Shown: positions 25,479-34,164, counted from the first letter of the stretch. The stretch is 64,000 nucleotides of DNA from Chryseobacterium defluvii (GCF_003634775.1 NZ_RBXB01000003.1:1-64000); one strand, 5' to 3'. Notes: generated by a model not told the origin, from the sequence alone. Numbers and translations: made by a program.

Positions 25479-25505
25479 AAACCGCAACAGAATCTGTTGC
25501 GGTTT
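25479..25505. terminator. Terminator after the HlyD gene
   Basis: AAACCGCAACAG (25479-25490) pairs with CTGTTGCGGTTT (25494-25505) around a 3-base loop. It separates the rightward export locus from the leftward tRNA gene and can serve both. Confidence 0.8.
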
Positions 25506-25513
25506 TCATTTTG

Positions 25514-25587
25514 TAGCGAAGACGGGATTTGAACCCGTGACCTTTGGGTTATGAATCCAACGCTCTAACCACCTGAGCTACCTCGCC
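25514..25587 (-). tRNA. tRNA with CAT anticodon, probably elongator tRNA-Met
   Basis: A 74-base cloverleaf on the minus strand: acceptor GGCGAGG paired with CTTCGCT (one G-U at the first and one at the sixth pair), TA at positions 8-9, D arm GCTC...GAGC, anticodon loop TTCATAA, T arm ACGGG-TTCAAAT-CCCGT, discriminator A. CCA is not encoded. The loop gives anticodon CAT, so elongator Met is likeliest; a lysidine-modified Ile tRNA cannot be excluded from sequence alone. Confidence 0.93.
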
Positions 25588-25599
25588 GTTTTGGTGGTG

Positions 25600-25630
25600 C
25601 AAATATATAAATTATTTGTTTTCCACCAAA
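25600..25630 (-). promoter_or_regulatory. tRNA promoter
   Basis: TTTG at 25630-25627, 19-base spacer, and TATATTTG at 25607-25600 on the minus strand match both parts of the Bacteroidota consensus. The -33 box lies just beyond the stop codon of the TlpA-like gene, and the tRNA 5' end is 13 bases past the -7 box. Confidence 0.6.
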
Positions 25631-25631
25631 A

Positions 25632-26918
25632 TTATTTTAGCTTAAAATATTCCAAAACATCGCCTACATGGTCTGGTTTGCTGATTATCTTATTGTTAGC
25701 ATCTAAAATAAAATACGATGGTGTAGCATGGATATTGTAGGTATCTGTATAACTGCTGTTCCATCCCTTTAATTCGGAATCGTTGATCCATGGGAATGCA
25801 GCAATTTTTTTAGTATAAGAATCTTTATCAGTATCTAATGAAAAGCCTATAATCTGAATATTTTTGGTTTTTAAATCATTATACTTCGTCAGAAGTTGGG
25901 GGAGCTCACTTTCGCAATGTGAACATGTAGACGACCAGAAAATAATAATCTTCTTATCGGCTTTTACATCATAAAGTGATTTTGCTGTTGAATTGACCGC
26001 TGATTGAAATTTATAATTAGGAAATGCCGCCCCCAGCTCTACATTGGCATTAGCTTTAAGGGTTGAAGCAAGCCTGTCGGTAATAGTACATTTAAGATTT
26101 TTAGCAAGGCTGAGATACTTGTCCTTAAGCTCTCCCATCTCATAGACATCAAAAATATCAATCAGTTCAGATAAAACAGTTTGCCCACGAGGTGTTTCTA
26201 CTTTTAATCTATCTAAAAGTTTGTCTACAGATCCCCCAACATTCGCATTGCCACCTGCATTAAGATAAGCAACCAGCACAGGTCTTAATAGCGATGATGT
26301 TTCAAGCATATCCCCGGATTTATCCAGGAAGTTGATAATATCATCCTGGCTTGCTTTATTAGTGCTATTATTAGATAAGAACTTATTATAATTTGTATTA
26401 TAGTAATAAATGAACGGATGTTTTGTCTGGTCTATATCTTCTAATCCTGTTGACAATCTCCCTATTTCTGTCTTTAATGCTTTTCCGAATTCAGTATTAT
26501 CTTTATAATATTCTTTGATTTGAGTTAAAGCAGGTAAAATCAATTCCTTTTTCTGAGATCCCTCCTGTAGGCTATTCATGAGATTATTTACTTCATCCTG
26601 ATAAGCTACATCTTTGATCTTATTATTTTGTACATCCAGCTTTATATTTACATTCTTATTCTCAGAAATAAAACTAACGGAGTTATTGGTGTTGGGGAAG
26701 TAAACTTTCATCATCCCTGCATAGTTCTTAGGATACTTAAAAGTCCAAACATTATTCTTACTCTGCTCTTTGGTAACAATAATATCCTTAGATCCGTTTA
26801 AAGTATATAGAATGGCATCTTGTTCCTTGAAATCTGCAGGTCCCTGAATCGAAACTGTGAATTGTGCCTGCAATGTTAATGCAGATAATACTGCTGATAG
26901 TATATAAATCTTTTTCAT
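25632..26918 (-). CDS. TlpA-like thioredoxin-fold protein, exported
   Basis: A 428-residue protein with a signal peptide (MKKIYILSAVLSALTLQAQ). The N-terminal ~150 residues form a beta-rich domain like the DUF4369-type domains that precede TlpA in Bacteroidota; a helical linker follows, and residues about 305-428 are a TlpA/ResA thioredoxin domain with the redox pair CSHC (Cys332, Cys335) and the cis-Pro loop HATPSYFILD. Such proteins reduce or exchange disulfides in the periplasm. It follows the small sorting-tail protein and T9SS cargo gene on the same strand, but a terminator hairpin lies 16 bases upstream of its start. Confidence 0.87.
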   Translation of the reverse strand: MKKIYILSAVLSALTLQAQFTVSIQGPADFKEQDAILYTLNGSKDIIVTKEQSKNNVWTFKYPKNYAGMMKVYFPNTNNSVSFISENKNVNIKLDVQNNKIKDVAYQDEVNNLMNSLQEGSQKKELILPALTQIKEYYKDNTEFGKALKTEIGRLSTGLEDIDQTKHPFIYYYNTNYNKFLSNNSTNKASQDDIINFLDKSGDMLETSSLLRPVLVAYLNAGGNANVGGSVDKLLDRLKVETPRGQTVLSELIDIFDVYEMGELKDKYLSLAKNLKCTITDRLASTLKANANVELGAAFPNYKFQSAVNSTAKSLYDVKADKKIIIFWSSTCSHCESELPQLLTKYNDLKTKNIQIIGFSLDTDKDSYTKKIAAFPWINDSELKGWNSSYTDTYNIHATPSYFILDANNKIISKPDHVGDVLEYFKLK

Positions 26919-26933
26919 AAGGTAAAAATAAAA

Positions 26934-26959
26934 AAACTCCCTGACTAATCAGGGAGTTT
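26934..26959 (-). terminator. Terminator just upstream of the TlpA-like gene
   Basis: AAACTCCCTGA (26934-26944) pairs with TCAGGGAGTTT (26949-26959), 11 bp with a 4-base loop; read leftwards it continues into TTTTATTTTT. It terminates the two-gene unit upstream, yet ends only 16 bases before the TlpA-like start codon, so that gene would depend on read-through or an undetected promoter. Confidence 0.75.
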
Positions 26960-26978
26960 AAAATATTTTAATAAAATT

Positions 26979-27191
26979 TTATATTTTTTGTCTTTTTATC
27001 TTTTTCGCAAAAAATACGATGAACAAGATAGCTACGCCTGATAATGCATATATATACATATCAACTGGTGATGCAGGTGCTCCTGGCCCTACTACACCGC
27101 CCCCTCCCGGATTCGTAACGGCTTGTGCATTTATTATCGAGACTGCTGAAAGAAAAAAGGCTGACGTGACTAGTTTATTGATAGTTTTCAT
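26979..27191 (-). CDS. Small exported protein with sorting-like C-terminal tail
   Basis: A 70-residue protein in three parts: signal peptide (MKTINKLVTSAFFLSAVSIINAQ), a short Gly/Pro-rich linker (NPGGGGVVGPGAPASP), and a tail made of PVD, one membrane helix and a basic end (KKIKRQKI). A motif followed by a helix and positive charges is the plan of sortase- and exosortase-type sorting signals, and the PVD start recalls the PID-CTERM type described in Bacteroidota; that match is from memory and not verified. Almost nothing is left between the two signals, so the mature product would be about 25 residues. It lies 8 bases after the T9SS cargo gene. Confidence 0.72.
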   Translation of the reverse strand: MKTINKLVTSAFFLSAVSIINAQAVTNPGGGGVVGPGAPASPVDMYIYALSGVAILFIVFFAKKIKRQKI

Positions 27192-27198
27192 TAGATTT

Positions 27199-29190
27199 TT
27201 ATTTTAAGATTTTAGTGTTAACAGTTTCTCCTTTATCAGAAACAATTTTTACAACGTATGAGTTTTTAAGTGAACCATCCAGTTCAATTACAAAATCTGC
27301 AGAAGTATTAACTGCTTTTTTAGAGATAACTAGTTTACCGCTCATATCATAAACTTCAATATCTGCTTTTTTCCAGTTCGGGTCAAATCTAACAATATAG
27401 TTAGTAATATCCGGATTGTAAACTACCATTGTTCTTGAAGGCTTAACAGAAGGCGTCTGAGTTGCCAACACATTGTTAGTAGGCTCTCCATAATATAGAT
27501 CATATTCACTGTTGGTAACCGGAACCGTGTCTCCTTGTTTAGCTTGCATCACAGTGCCGTTAGGCGCTTTATAATAAAAACCAACACCTGAAGATAATTG
27601 ATGTGTTCCATTAGCAACCAAGGCTGCATTTTCTCTAATTTCAAATTTATAGGATTTAATATTAGAGCTATAATTTACTAATTTAACATTCTTTCCTAAG
27701 AAATTGTTTTCATTAGCTTCGTTAATATATAACCAGTAAGAGGAAGTATAGTTATAATCATAACCTCCTGTAGGAGCTTCTTCGAATGTACCTAACGTGT
27801 TAAATGCCGAAGCAGTAAACTGAGTGTTAGTATCCGCAGAATGTCCTGTAGTACCGTCAGGATAAACAACATAGTATGTTCTGTCTACTTCTTTTCCATT
27901 AGCATCAAGCGCAATAATACCTAATTGTTTTACAGTACCTGTTTTAGCTGTAGCGCTTTTATTAGCTGTTACATTATAATCTGTAGTAGCAGATCTGCTG
28001 TAATAATTAAATCTTCTTAAATTAGCAAGATTAAGAGAATTAGCAACACTGTTGTCATTTAGCTTAATGGCAAAAGTACTAAAAGGTCTTACCATTAAGT
28101 AATCCACATTTCCTGTAGGAACTCCTGCAGAGAAAGTAACGGCCTGATAAGCAGCTGAGCTAGTTCCTCCGGTTGTAGAACTTACAATTCCGGACGGCTC
28201 AAATCTTATTCCATAGATATTGGTCAGGTTAACATTATCACTAATACCTGTTGCCCCAGGTTCAGCTGTCCCAATTAAAGATAAATCCAGGTTTGTAAAG
28301 TATGGATTGGAAAACTGATACCAGTTCTTACCATAATTGCCTTGCCAAGCGGTTCCGCCAGCAGCCATGTGAAAGCCATCCTGAACGTAGGAATAATACT
28401 TTTCATAATATTGATTCACATTGCTACCACCTGTTCCAAAATTAACAGCTGCTCCTGCATTCTGTAAAGTAATCGGTGCATTGGCAAAAGAACCGTCATC
28501 AGAAACTGGACGTCCTTTTACCGTTCTTGTTATGGTTGATAAATCAAGTCCCGAACCTCCTACCATCCAGTAAGCATGCGCCGGAGCGGCATCACCGAAT
28601 TTATATGGACCGGATATGTTAGGTAAATGAACAGCCACTACATTTGTATTGTTATAATACAAAATATCATTTTTAGAACCTCTTGCGGTTGAAAATGTTT
28701 TACCGAGTTCAGCATTCAGGGTTGAGGGAGTTTTCATATAGAATGGCATACCCATCTGCTGATAATCTCCATGTTTTACTTGTCTAACCTCCTGATCTAC
28801 GATTCCGGTAATATTAGCCTGGGGAATACCTGTAATATATAGCTGTCCATATGTGTAAACCGGAGTAGCTGTGGAACTATTTGTATTCATAGAGGCAAAC
28901 GCAGTAGGCTCATTAAGTTTATTAATGAAATTTCCTCCTCCGGTTGCTTCGGTTTTATCAACGTTTGAAGCATCAACTGTTTTGAAAAGATCTGTCGCGC
29001 TACCGGCAACCATGATGTTTCCATGGTTCTCAATAACACCGTTTCCTTTCATTTGCATGCCTCCACCACTATAAACTAGCGTGCCTTTACTCACATACAT
29101 ATTAGCATTAGTGTCAACATGACATAATATCTGCGCCTGAACAGAATAACTAATTGCTAAAAGACCAATAGCAAATAAACTTTTTCTCAT
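27199..29190 (-). CDS. Secreted protein with T9SS type A sorting domain
   Basis: A 663-residue protein with signal peptide MRKSLFAIGLLAISYSVQAQ and a C-terminal T9SS type A domain (about 585-663): VVYNPDITNYIVRFD, then ADIEVYDMSGKLVISKK and a final Lys (KILK). The region in between is rich in Asn, Gly, Thr and Tyr, suggests beta-solenoid or beta-sandwich structure, and matches no enzyme family I recognise. It would be exported by the SprA translocon and attached to the surface or released. A promoter with a perfect -7 box is at 29231-29238. Confidence 0.85.
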   Translation of the reverse strand: MRKSLFAIGLLAISYSVQAQILCHVDTNANMYVSKGTLVYSGGGMQMKGNGVIENHGNIMVAGSATDLFKTVDASNVDKTEATGGGNFINKLNEPTAFASMNTNSSTATPVYTYGQLYITGIPQANITGIVDQEVRQVKHGDYQQMGMPFYMKTPSTLNAELGKTFSTARGSKNDILYYNNTNVVAVHLPNISGPYKFGDAAPAHAYWMVGGSGLDLSTITRTVKGRPVSDDGSFANAPITLQNAGAAVNFGTGGSNVNQYYEKYYSYVQDGFHMAAGGTAWQGNYGKNWYQFSNPYFTNLDLSLIGTAEPGATGISDNVNLTNIYGIRFEPSGIVSSTTGGTSSAAYQAVTFSAGVPTGNVDYLMVRPFSTFAIKLNDNSVANSLNLANLRRFNYYSRSATTDYNVTANKSATAKTGTVKQLGIIALDANGKEVDRTYYVVYPDGTTGHSADTNTQFTASAFNTLGTFEEAPTGGYDYNYTSSYWLYINEANENNFLGKNVKLVNYSSNIKSYKFEIRENAALVANGTHQLSSGVGFYYKAPNGTVMQAKQGDTVPVTNSEYDLYYGEPTNNVLATQTPSVKPSRTMVVYNPDITNYIVRFDPNWKKADIEVYDMSGKLVISKKAVNTSADFVIELDGSLKNSYVVKIVSDKGETVNTKILK

Positions 29191-29230
29191 TGTATATAAA
29201 TTATTTGTGTGTTAATACAATCTTCACCCG

Positions 29231-29238
29231 CAAAGGTA
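29231..29238 (-). promoter_or_regulatory. -7 box of the T9SS cargo operon
   Basis: TACCTTTG on the minus strand followed by CGGGTGAAG, exact to TAnnTTTG; it gives a leader of about 35 bases before the ATG at 29190. It is placed between clpX and the cargo gene, so the cargo is probably transcribed separately from clpX. Confidence 0.5.
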
Positions 29239-29268
29239 TAATTTTTTTTAAAGAAAAAAAAATATTCT

Positions 29269-30456
29269 TTACTTATTAACAAAAATATTATCTTCCGTTA
29301 ATACGATTTCCTTTTCTTCACCGATAGAAAACATATAATCCTCAAGCACTTTTTCTGTAGTTCCTCTAAGACCCCTTGCTCCTAATCCTTTTTCAATTGT
29401 TTCCTCTACGATTTTTTCAATTGCTCCGTCAGTGAATACCAATTTTGTGCCATCCATCTTAAACAACTCAATAAATTGATTTACAATTGAATTCTTCGGT
29501 TCCTTCATAATTCTTACCATCGTTTCCTTAGTAAGTTTATCCAGGTAGGTAATAATTGGAAATCTTCCTAAAAGTTCGGGAATTAATCCAAATGAACGCA
29601 AATCAATCGCATTAATATTCGTTAATATATATTCTTCTTCATCTACCTTATTGATTTTTTCGGCACTAAAGCCAATAGCCTGTTTATTAAGTCTTCTTTC
29701 AATGATCTCTTTGATCCCGTCAAAAGCTCCCCCTGCAATGAAAAGAATATTCTGGGTATTCACCTGAATGTATTTCTGATCAGGATGTTTTCTACCACCC
29801 TGAGGCGGAACATTTACGATACTTCCTTCCAGTAGTTTCAACAAACCCTGTTGTACCCCTTCTCCCGAAACATCTCTTGTAATACTTGGATTATCAGATT
29901 TTCTGGCAATTTTATCAATCTCATCAATGAAGACGATTCCTTTTTCTGCTTTCTCTACATCATAATCTGCCACCATAAGCAATCTGGACAGGATACTTTC
30001 AACGTCTTCCCCCACATATCCTGCTTCGGTAAGAATTGTTGCATCCACAATACAGAACGGAACATTGAGCTCTCTTGCAATGGTTTTAGCCAACAGGGTT
30101 TTTCCGGTTCCGGTTTCACCGATCATAATAATGTTTGACTTTTCAAGCTCTACTTCCCTGTTTTCATCCTGAGCATGAAGCAGTCTTTTGTAATGGTTGT
30201 AAACCGCAACGGACAACTGTTTTTTTGCCTGGTCCTGCCCGATTACGTATTGATCAAGAAATTCTTTGATTTCTTTTGGCTTTTTAAGCTCATCTATCGT
30301 TTCAGCAGGAGAGAACCCATCTTTGGAGACACTATCTTTTACAATGGAGTGAGCCTGCTCTATGCAATTTTCACAAATAAAACCATTCTGCCCGGAAATC
30401 AGCATCTGCACTTCATTTCTTTTTCTCCCGCAGAAAGAACATTGGTTTGCGTTCAT
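29269..30456 (-). CDS. clpX: ATP-dependent Clp protease ATP-binding subunit ClpX
   Basis: AAA+ unfoldase that feeds tagged or damaged proteins to ClpP. The 395-residue protein has the N-terminal zinc-binding domain with Cys6, Cys9, Cys28 and Cys31, Walker A GETGTGKT at 113-120, Walker [13 protein letters not shown], the pore loop GYVGED, and sensor-2 region GARGLR. Length is slightly below the E. coli protein, as usual. Its clpP partner is not in the window. About 70 bases separate it from the HIT gene, with a terminator between. Confidence 0.97.
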   Translation of the reverse strand: MNANQCSFCGRKRNEVQMLISGQNGFICENCIEQAHSIVKDSVSKDGFSPAETIDELKKPKEIKEFLDQYVIGQDQAKKQLSVAVYNHYKRLLHAQDENREVELEKSNIIMIGETGTGKTLLAKTIARELNVPFCIVDATILTEAGYVGEDVESILSRLLMVADYDVEKAEKGIVFIDEIDKIARKSDNPSITRDVSGEGVQQGLLKLLEGSIVNVPPQGGRKHPDQKYIQVNTQNILFIAGGAFDGIKEIIERRLNKQAIGFSAEKINKVDEEEYILTNINAIDLRSFGLIPELLGRFPIITYLDKLTKETMVRIMKEPKNSIVNQFIELFKMDGTKLVFTDGAIEKIVEETIEKGLGARGLRGTTEKVLEDYMFSIGEEKEIVLTEDNIFVNK

Positions 30457-30486
30457 ATTCTATAATATAATTATCGTTTAAAGAAA

Positions 30487-30512
30487 ATCGTAAAAAATTT
30501 CTTTTTTACGAT
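30487..30512 (-). terminator. Terminator after the HIT gene
   Basis: ATCGTAAAAAA (30487-30497) pairs with TTTTTTACGAT (30502-30512), 11 bp with a 4-base loop, and continues leftwards into TTTCTTT. It separates the greA-HIT unit from clpX. Confidence 0.65.
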
Positions 30513-30523
30513 CTCCTTAATTT

Positions 30524-30913
30524 TTAAGAATTAATGATTGAGTTTTGAATTTCTGTATACTCTTCACTCGTTAATTTCAATCTTTCGTTTCTGAAGTTCA
30601 TGTCTTCCATTTTATTCAGCGGAATCAGATGGATGTGAGCGTGAGGAACTTCCAATCCCACGACTGCCACTCCTACTCTTACGCACGGAATGGCATTTTT
30701 TATTTTCTTGGCCACTTCCTGCGCAAATCCCCAAAGGTTTTTATATTCTTCACTTTCCAAATCGAAGATCAGATCAACTTCTTTTTTAGGAACGACTAGT
30801 GTATGCCCTTTCACCAAAGGCATTGCGTCTAAGAATGCTATAAAGTTTTCATCTTCCGCTATTGTATAGGCTGGAATTTCCTTGTTGATGATTTTTGTAA
30901 ATATAGTGCTCAT
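30524..30913 (-). CDS. HIT family protein (nucleotide hydrolase)
   Basis: A 129-residue histidine triad protein. The active-site motif is HAHIHLIPL near residues 91-99 (HxHxHxx), and the N-terminus (STIFTKIINKEIPAY) is typical of Hint/HinT-type purine nucleoside phosphoramidases. Substrates in vivo are uncertain. It follows greA by 40 bases on the same strand and is probably cotranscribed. Confidence 0.92.
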   Translation of the reverse strand: MSTIFTKIINKEIPAYTIAEDENFIAFLDAMPLVKGHTLVVPKKEVDLIFDLESEEYKNLWGFAQEVAKKIKNAIPCVRVGVAVVGLEVPHAHIHLIPLNKMEDMNFRNERLKLTSEEYTEIQNSIINS

Positions 30914-30953
30914 CCTTTTTCTTTTAATGAGAAATTAGAATTTATACGTAGAA

Positions 30954-31424
30954 TTATAATGTAATTTCCAGTACTTCAAAAGACAATTTATTGCCATTAG
31001 GTAAAGTAATTTCAGCTGTTTCTCCTACCACTTTTCCCAGTAAGCCCTTTGCTATGGGTGTATTCACAGAAATCTTACCACTTTTCAGGTCACTTTCATT
31101 ATCCGGAACCAATGTGAAAACCTGCTCCTGTTTGGTGGCATTGTTTTTCAGCCTCACGGTTGTTAAAATAGAGACCTTTGAAGTATCCAGTTGGCTTTCA
31201 TCTATAATTTTAGAAGTGGCAATAGCGTCTTTAAGTTTAGAAATTCTCATTTCCAACATTCCCTGTGCTTCTTTAGCAGCATCATATTCCGCATTTTCAG
31301 ATAAATCCCCTTTATCTCTTGCTTCTGCAATCTGCTGGGTAATTTTTGGTCTTTCTACAGTTTCCAACTGTTCCAGCTCAGCTTTCATTTTCTCTAGTCC
31401 CTCCTTTGTTACGTAGCTTGCCAT
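30954..31424 (-). CDS. greA: Transcription elongation factor GreA
   Basis: Factor that enters the RNA polymerase secondary channel and stimulates cleavage of backtracked transcripts. The 156-residue protein has the N-terminal coiled coil with the conserved tip acidic pair in ARDKGDLSENAEYDAAKE (near 34-51) and a C-terminal FKBP-like domain (TPIAKGLLGKVVGE). Length and sequence are standard. A terminator-like hairpin lies in its leader (31450-31475), suggesting attenuation. Confidence 0.96.
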   Translation of the reverse strand: MASYVTKEGLEKMKAELEQLETVERPKITQQIAEARDKGDLSENAEYDAAKEAQGMLEMRISKLKDAIATSKIIDESQLDTSKVSILTTVRLKNNATKQEQVFTLVPDNESDLKSGKISVNTPIAKGLLGKVVGETAEITLPNGNKLSFEVLEITL

Positions 31425-31449
31425 AATTTTAAGAATTTAGTTTTAGTAT

Positions 31450-31476
31450 AAAAAAATAATCCGACATTTGCCGGAC
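31450..31476 (-). terminator. Terminator-like hairpin inside the greA leader
   Basis: Read on the minus strand, TCCGGC pairs with GTCGGA (31475-31470 with 31465-31460, one G-U) around an AAAT tetraloop, followed at once by TTATTTTTT. It lies between a -7 box at 31509-31516 and the greA ATG at 31424, where no upstream gene needs terminating, so it probably attenuates greA or ends a short leader RNA. Confidence 0.55.
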
Positions 31477-31508
31477 AATGTTTTCGTTTAATAATCGTTT
31501 AATTTTTA

Positions 31509-31516
31509 CAAATATA
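31509..31516 (-). promoter_or_regulatory. -7 box of greA
   Basis: TATATTTG on the minus strand is an exact -7 match; transcription would start near 31502 and give a leader of about 78 bases containing the hairpin at 31450-31476. The -33 region is only T-rich. Confidence 0.45.
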
Positions 31517-31533
31517 TAAAAATTTAAATTGAA

Positions 31534-31986
31534 ATGAAAAAAACTTTTTCAATCTTATCTATTTTCACATTACTGATAATCAGCAATTTAAGCATAAATT
31601 CATGTGGCAGTACCGATGATACCGTAAGTTGTTTTCCGAATACTCCCATTAATGTAACTTTAAACCTGAATCTGCCCGCTTATAACGCTTTGAACCAGGT
31701 CGGAGGATGGATTTATGTAAATGAACAACAGTCTGGAACCAGAGGTCTGATTATTGTGAGGGCTTCTGATACCAACTTCAAGGTGTATGACAGAAATGCA
31801 CCCCATGTTTGTCCGGATAGCAACACGACACTGGAAGTTAAAGATAACATAAGTATTATTTGCCCAAAGGATAATGCAACCTGGATTCTTCTTACAGGAC
31901 AACCAACGGCCGGATCCTCTCTTCCTCCTAAAACGTATCCTTATAATTATGATCCGTCCGGTAAAATTTTAGCGGTGTATTATTAA
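31534..31986 (+). CDS. Rieske-like lipoprotein without cluster histidines
   Basis: A 150-residue lipoprotein (lipobox SINSC, Cys24). The segment about 55-148 follows the fold of Rieske [2Fe-2S] domains as seen in Flavobacteriia proteins ([45 protein letters not shown]). The canonical ligands are CxH and CxxH; here Cys93 and Cys110 remain but both histidines are missing, so iron-sulfur binding is doubtful and the cysteines may form a disulfide. It precedes dtd by one base and is probably cotranscribed with it. Confidence 0.78.
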   Translation: MKKTFSILSIFTLLIISNLSINSCGSTDDTVSCFPNTPINVTLNLNLPAYNALNQVGGWIYVNEQQSGTRGLIIVRASDTNFKVYDRNAPHVCPDSNTTLEVKDNISIICPKDNATWILLTGQPTAGSSLPPKTYPYNYDPSGKILAVYY

Positions 31987-31987
31987 T

Positions 31988-32437
31988 ATGAAAGCAGTTA
32001 TACAAAGAGTTTCAGAAGCCAGTGTAAAGGTGGATGGAAAAATTGTTGGTGAAATTAATAAAGGTTTGATGTTATTGATTGGCATTGATGAAGCTGATGA
32101 AAAAACCGATGCAGACTGGCTGGTTCAGAAAATCCTGAATTTAAGGATTTTTGGTGATGCTGAGGAAAAGCTTAATCTTTCTGTACAGGATATTTCAGGA
32201 GAAATTCTCTCCATCAGTCAATTCACCTTGATCGCAGATTATAAGAAAGGAAACCGCCCGTCTTTCATAAAAGCTGCCAAACCAGATAAGGCTGTTCCTT
32301 TGTTTGATTATTTTAAAGAACAGATTGCCAAATCCGGGTTGAAAACCGAAAGCGGTATTTTTGGAGCGGATATGAAAGTGTCTCTGATTAATGACGGACC
32401 CGTTACCATTGTAATGGATTCCATTACAAAAAATTAA
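31988..32437 (+). CDS. dtd: D-aminoacyl-tRNA deacylase
   Basis: Removes D-amino acids (and glycine mischarged on tRNA-Ala) from tRNA, a translational quality-control step. The 149-residue protein has the start [17 protein letters not shown], the SQFTL motif at 77-81 and the NDGPVT motif (Gly-cis-Pro) near 137-142, which together form the active site. Length is exactly typical. It lies one base past the lipoprotein stop. Confidence 0.96.
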   Translation: MKAVIQRVSEASVKVDGKIVGEINKGLMLLIGIDEADEKTDADWLVQKILNLRIFGDAEEKLNLSVQDISGEILSISQFTLIADYKKGNRPSFIKAAKPDKAVPLFDYFKEQIAKSGLKTESGIFGADMKVSLINDGPVTIVMDSITKN

Positions 32438-32449
32438 AAAATTAGTTCA

Positions 32450-33574
32450 ATGTCTGGACCCAGTTTCTTTTTCTCAGTTTTGCTGGTAGTTTTGTTTTCC
32501 ATTTCCTGTAGTGCCCAATCCCGGGATGAGCTTTTAAAAATGAAGCTGGATTCTGCTTTTTCAGGTGTATTTCATGATAATGAACCCGGAGGAAGCATTT
32601 TTATTCAACAGGGTGAAAAAGTTTTATATGAAAAATCTTTTGGCCAGGCAAACCTGAAAACTAAAGAAAAGTTTACAAGCAAAACCATTTCGAATACAGG
32701 ATCTATCACCAAAACATTTGTAGCCTATGGGATTTTAATTCTTCAGGACAGAAAAAAACTATCTGTTGAAGATCATCTATTGAAATTCTTTCCTGACTTC
32801 AAAAATAAAAGCATTGCTGCTAAAATAAAATTAAGGCATCTTTTGACCCATACTTCCGGACTTCCCGATATTAGAGGGGTGGAAAAGGACAGTGTATTTT
32901 ATTTAACTGCAAAAGATGAAGAAAATTTCCGACCTTTGAAGCTTACGGATTCTTTGAACTTTGAGCCCGGCTCAAAATGGGAATATTCTAATCCTGCCTA
33001 CAATGGATTGGCTTTAGTTATAGAAAAGACAAGTAAAATGAAGTGGCAGCATTTCATTGACTCAAATATTTTCAAACCCAGCGGAATGAAAAGCAGCAAA
33101 ATAACTGATGGCAAGTACCCTGATAAAAATGTAGCTCATGGTTATATTTTTAAGAATGATCAATACCAGGAATATGATTACGGTGAATACCCAACTTTTA
33201 CAGCTGCCGGAAATGGAGGAGTATGGAGTTCTATAGAGGATTTAAGGAAATATATAAAAGCCATTCAGAGATGTAAAATAACTCATTGTGATATAATAGA
33301 ATCATCACAAACGGTGCAAGCACCTGAAAACTGGAAAAAAGAAAATCCTATGTTTCATTCCGGTGTATGGTTTGTACATAAAGGATTCTATGCTGAACAA
33401 AAAACTGAGGAATCAGTAGATGTCATAGAACATGCAGGAGATCAGGGAGGGTTCAAATCTCATTTGATTATGATCCCTGAAAAGAATATTTCCATAATCT
33501 GGCTTACCAACAATAATACATTTATCACAGGACATATCCGCAGAATATTATTAAAATTAAAATATATTGATTAA
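32450..33574 (+). CDS. Serine hydrolase of the beta-lactamase/PBP4* family
   Basis: A 374-residue exported protein; the N-terminus (LLVVLFSISCSAQ) may be an ordinary or a lipoprotein signal. It has the class C beta-lactamase fold markers: SITK (Ser85, Lys88), YSN (Tyr179, Asn181) and HAGDQGGF in place of KTG. Bacteroidota have many such proteins acting as D,D-peptidases or esterases on unknown substrates; antibiotic resistance should not be assumed. It follows dtd by 12 bases and ends at a strong terminator. Confidence 0.88.
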   Translation: MSGPSFFFSVLLVVLFSISCSAQSRDELLKMKLDSAFSGVFHDNEPGGSIFIQQGEKVLYEKSFGQANLKTKEKFTSKTISNTGSITKTFVAYGILILQDRKKLSVEDHLLKFFPDFKNKSIAAKIKLRHLLTHTSGLPDIRGVEKDSVFYLTAKDEENFRPLKLTDSLNFEPGSKWEYSNPAYNGLALVIEKTSKMKWQHFIDSNIFKPSGMKSSKITDGKYPDKNVAHGYIFKNDQYQEYDYGEYPTFTAAGNGGVWSSIEDLRKYIKAIQRCKITHCDIIESSQTVQAPENWKKENPMFHSGVWFVHKGFYAEQKTEESVDVIEHAGDQGGFKSHLIMIPEKNISIIWLTNNNTFITGHIRRILLKLKYID

Positions 33575-33589
33575 GGTCATTATGACAAA

Positions 33590-33625
33590 AAATAAAGCTG
33601 CCCCGGAACCGGGGCAGCTTTATTT
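33590..33625. terminator. Bidirectional terminator between convergent genes
   Basis: A 17-bp perfect stem with core AGCTGCCCCGG/CCGGGGCAGCT (33590-33606 with 33609-33625) with A and T runs outside. It serves the serine hydrolase gene on the right-going side and the lipoprotein gene on the left-going side. Confidence 0.9.
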
Positions 33626-33651
33626 TTATTATTATTTTATAATACTATAAA

Positions 33652-34164
33652 CTATTGAGCAGGAATACTGCTAAAATTAAGTGCTATTTTAAGGTTCATA
33701 TCAGAGGTGGTCTGATTTCTAAGTTCATAAACCGTTCTTACCGTAAGTCCGTTACTTTTTACAACATTATCCAGGTAGCCTGTATCATTAAGATCTAGGT
33801 TAACACTTGATGAAGTTGTAGAAATATCATTACGTGAAGCGACAAGCTTTTCTCCCGTTCCGCCTGAAGAAATATATACTTTGATAGATTTCAGAGCGCT
33901 CAGATTTCCGCCTGATGGGGAAACTACAGATACTTTTGCATCTGAAATCCTTACATCTTTAATTTGTGCATTATTGTTTCCTCCAAACCAGGTTTGCACA
34001 TTGGTAGCTGTTGCTGTGGATGACACTTCCTGATTAGCCGGTACTCCTGTGGAAATCAAAACATTTGCAGTATAAGGGAAAGTATTCTGAACCAGGGACT
34101 GAACCGTACCACAACTTACTAATGCTACAGAAGCTATTGCTGCGGTTAAAATTATATTTTTCAT
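33652..34164 (-). CDS. Lipoprotein of unknown function
   Basis: A 170-residue lipoprotein: MKNIILTAAIASVALVSC with lipobox Cys18, then a beta-rich domain of about 150 residues rich in Ser, Thr, Val and Asn (LISTGVPANQEVSSTATA, VYELRNQTTSDMNLKIALNF). It probably sits in the periplasm or outer membrane. Eighteen in-frame codons upstream are not signal-like, so ATG 34164 is used. It lies 44 bases downstream of another lipoprotein gene. No family is recognised. Confidence 0.75.
   Translation of the reverse strand: MKNIILTAAIASVALVSCGTVQSLVQNTFPYTANVLISTGVPANQEVSSTATATNVQTWFGGNNNAQIKDVRISDAKVSVVSPSGGNLSALKSIKVYISSGGTGEKLVASRNDISTTSSSVNLDLNDTGYLDNVVKSNGLTVRTVYELRNQTTSDMNLKIALNFSSIPAQ

Noticed and set aside
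32450..33574. Antibiotic-resistance beta-lactamase
   Set aside because: The KTG motif is replaced by HAG and the family in Bacteroidota mostly comprises hydrolases of unknown substrate; resistance cannot be claimed.
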